Source: Bacillota bacterium (GTDB taxonomy: Bacteria > Bacillota > Clostridia > Christensenellales > SZUA-584). From it: 14,750 nt of DNA. Below are positions 13,356 through 14,750 of the stretch, in pieces. The stretch covers positions 1 to 14,750 of the forward strand of contig JAEZNC010000153.1 in NCBI GenBank assembly GCA_023441905.1, given 5' to 3'. The translations under genes and the position numbers were made by a program. Within the stretch, counting starts at the first letter, position 1. Each line of letters begins with the position of its first letter. Below the pieces are notes generated by a model that saw only the letters and a program-made list of their open reading frames with translations, did not search any database and had not been told where the DNA came from.

Positions 13356-14750
13356 TCACTCACTATATTTTATGCGTCTGTTTGGCTTTGCGTCTGCCTT
13401 ATTTTTCTCTATTCTTTTTTCAGTTGGAGCCATGGCGATGGCGGATTGCAGCCCATCCTGTATTGTCTGTGCTTGTGCCTGCTGCGCCTCCCACTGTTTG
13501 ATTTCACTCAGCAGTTCCTCGCGCATGGGTATATGTCCGTCCGGTATGCGCTCAAGATATTGCTTCAGCGAAATCTGCGACCCCTTCAGCAGGTTGTCCA
13601 GCGTTTGCACCACCTGTACCTCGCTCCACATTGTAGACGGTCCCACATCCACCTTGAGCCGCATCGTGTACGCGTCGAGGACATCATCGGGCAGCGGTAT
13701 AAATATGCGGTGGCCTTCCTGTTCAAGCGGAATCATACGCCCTGCGCGGTAATACTGGCGGATGAAGTCAAGCCAAATCATCCCGATATCCTCCACAAAC
13801 GCGTAAAACCGCTCCTGCTGCGACTGCAGCGGCACCAGCGCTGCGTCCCTTGTTGCGATAAAAGCCGACGTGTTATCCGGGTTCTTCAAATTACCGAGCG
13901 TCACATCGTTCGCACCCATCATGCGCATCGTCGTCTCAAGCGTCGCGTTTAACCCGTTCCACGCGTCATATGATGCGCCGGGCGGCATCAGATACTGCGC
14001 GGCTCCGGCGATATCGCCGTTCACAGCCACCGCTCCCGCCACCTTGTTGCTCCACTCGCGAATACGTGTCCGGTCAAATATCACCTTGGGAAAGCTCATC
14101 TGCATCTGGCTTAACTGCGACAGAGCAAGTATCTTGTTGACGAACACCTGATTCGGGATCAGCCCCGTCACCTCAGCCACGCCATGGCACGAGTTCTTGC
14201 GCGTGTCCCAATTCATCAATGCGATGGGGTAGCGCGAGAGCCGCGTGTTCTTGGGCGGCTGGATCACCGCGTTGCGCACGCTTTTCTCACACCAAACATG
14301 TCCATCCCTCTTATACATTTTGAGCAGCACGTTGCACTTGCCCGCGTCCTCAAGCTCCACCTTTCCAAGATCGCCCGCGGTGTATTCGTTGTCCTCATCC
14401 GCCGTAATCTCCTCCACATTGCCGCAGCCGTTCGTCCGTGCTTCGTCTTTCACCTTGGAAAGCAGTTCACGGAACGCGAGTATGATATACGGCTGACTCT
14501 GTACATCCGGGTTGTTCGGGTTGCCCGGATAAAAGTTCACATTGTCGATCAGCTGGGTCGAAATGTCGCCCGTCAGTGCCTGCCCCGTTTCAAGCGACGT
14601 GTCCCAGTAAAAGTACTGTATATAATCGCCCGTAATCGCGGCAGCCTTCAGTCCCTCTTTGGTCAGGTAGTCCATCTTGAGACGTTCCCAGAGCATATCG
14701 CAGTACTGCGACAGCTGACGAGCGTAAATGCCGATATCGCCGCCGTCGCT
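13356..14750 (-). CDS. Phage portal protein, P22-like (5' part off the window)
   Basis: The frame stays open to the right edge (the first residues read SDGGDIGIYARQLSQY), so at least 464 residues are present and the N-terminus is missing. Marks of the P22-type portal are DYIQYFYWDT, NVNFYPGNPNNPDVQSQPYI, NAVIQPPKNTRLSRYPIALMNW and MRMMGANDVTLGNLKNPDNTSAFIA, followed by a helical C-terminal part with QQAQAQTIQDGLQ and a basic tail ending RRIKYSE. The portal forms the 12-fold ring through which DNA enters and leaves the capsid. The gene stands first in the visible order, so terminase is expected beyond the right edge. A start at the ATG 14696 is unlikely because coding continues upstream. Its stop (TGA at 13356) is 78 bases before the next gene's ATG. 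Confidence 0.88.
   Translation of the reverse strand, partial: SDGGDIGIYARQLSQYCDMLWERLKMDYLTKEGLKAAAITGDYIQYFYWDTSLETGQALTGDISTQLIDNVNFYPGNPNNPDVQSQPYIILAFRELLSKVKDEARTNGCGNVEEITADEDNEYTAGDLGKVELEDAGKCNVLLKMYKRDGHVWCEKSVRNAVIQPPKNTRLSRYPIALMNWDTRKNSCHGVAEVTGLIPNQVFVNKILALSQLSQMQMSFPKVIFDRTRIREWSNKVAGAVAVNGDIAGAAQYLMPPGASYDAWNGLNATLETTMRMMGANDVTLGNLKNPDNTSAFIATRDAALVPLQSQQERFYAFVEDIGMIWLDFIRQYYRAGRMIPLEQEGHRIFIPLPDDVLDAYTMRLKVDVGPSTMWSEVQVVQTLDNLLKGSQISLKQYLERIPDGHIPMREELLSEIKQWEAQQAQAQTIQDGLQSAIAMAPTEKRIEKNKADAKPNRRIKYSE

Noticed and set aside
5860..14750. Possible reassignment of TAG to glutamine in the phage, since several small frames continue past a TAG
   Set aside because: The long structural genes (464, 609 and 279 residues and others) contain no internal TAG, which would be expected if TAG were a sense codon, and the scaffold gene ends in TAG right at the capsid ribosome binding site. 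Decay of small genes explains the pattern better.
1..14750. CRISPR arrays, tRNA or rRNA genes, insertion sequences
   Set aside because: No regularly spaced direct repeats, cloverleaf sequences, rRNA segments or transposase motifs were seen on either strand.

Overview
The window looks like part of a low-to-medium GC, spore-forming Firmicute (class Clostridia is the best guess) carrying a prophage with podovirus-type (short-tailed) structural genes. The host assignment rests on an adjacent DUF2953 gene and a GerW/YtfJ sporulation gene, on strong AGGAGG-type ribosome binding sites, on consensus TTGACA/TATAAT promoters, and on the PadR-DUF2812 and AraC/GyrI-type regulators that are common in Clostridia.

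Host part (1 to about 5320). From the left edge: the start of a MraY/TagO/WecA-type glycosyl-1-phosphate transferase (minus, cut by the edge) with its own consensus promoter; an unrecognised membrane protein (minus); a DUF3788 protein (plus); a wrecked zinc alcohol dehydrogenase remnant (minus); a stretch rich in inverted repeats; the DUF2953 and gerW pair (plus); a terminator; an AraC regulator with a GyrI-like ligand domain (minus); and a PadR-DUF2812 operon (plus). The PadR promoter has two near-identical palindromes that look like operators, followed after the operon by a good terminator.

Boundary (about 5320 to 5860). There is no intact gene. The minus strand holds coding-like debris, one part of which resembles the HRDxKPEN loop of a eukaryotic-type protein kinase. 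The left end of the prophage must lie near here, but no attachment site or integrase is visible.

Prophage (5860 to the right edge). All genes are on the minus strand, so they read right to left: P22-like portal (cut by the edge), coiled-coil/transmembrane XhlA- or holin-like protein, scaffold-like protein, P22-type major capsid protein, a small putative capsid-associated protein, two broken or start-less small reading frames, a head-tail connector, a histidine-rich collar/fibre protein, a tail nozzle/stabilisation-like protein, a second fibre-like protein, and an NlpC/P60 endolysin with a peptidoglycan-binding domain. No tape measure, sheath or tube gene lies between capsid and lysis genes, which fits a short-tailed particle. 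Several genes overlap by 4 bases, as in a late operon. A strong terminator sits 25 to 30 bases before the scaffold gene, and several small frames are interrupted, so the prophage may be partly decayed or may use antitermination.

No tRNA, rRNA, CRISPR array or insertion sequence was recognised. The least ordinary signals are the operator-promoter arrangement at padR, the terminator in front of the scaffold-capsid genes, and the interrupted small reading frames in the prophage. I did not find convincing evidence of a new defence or mobile system.
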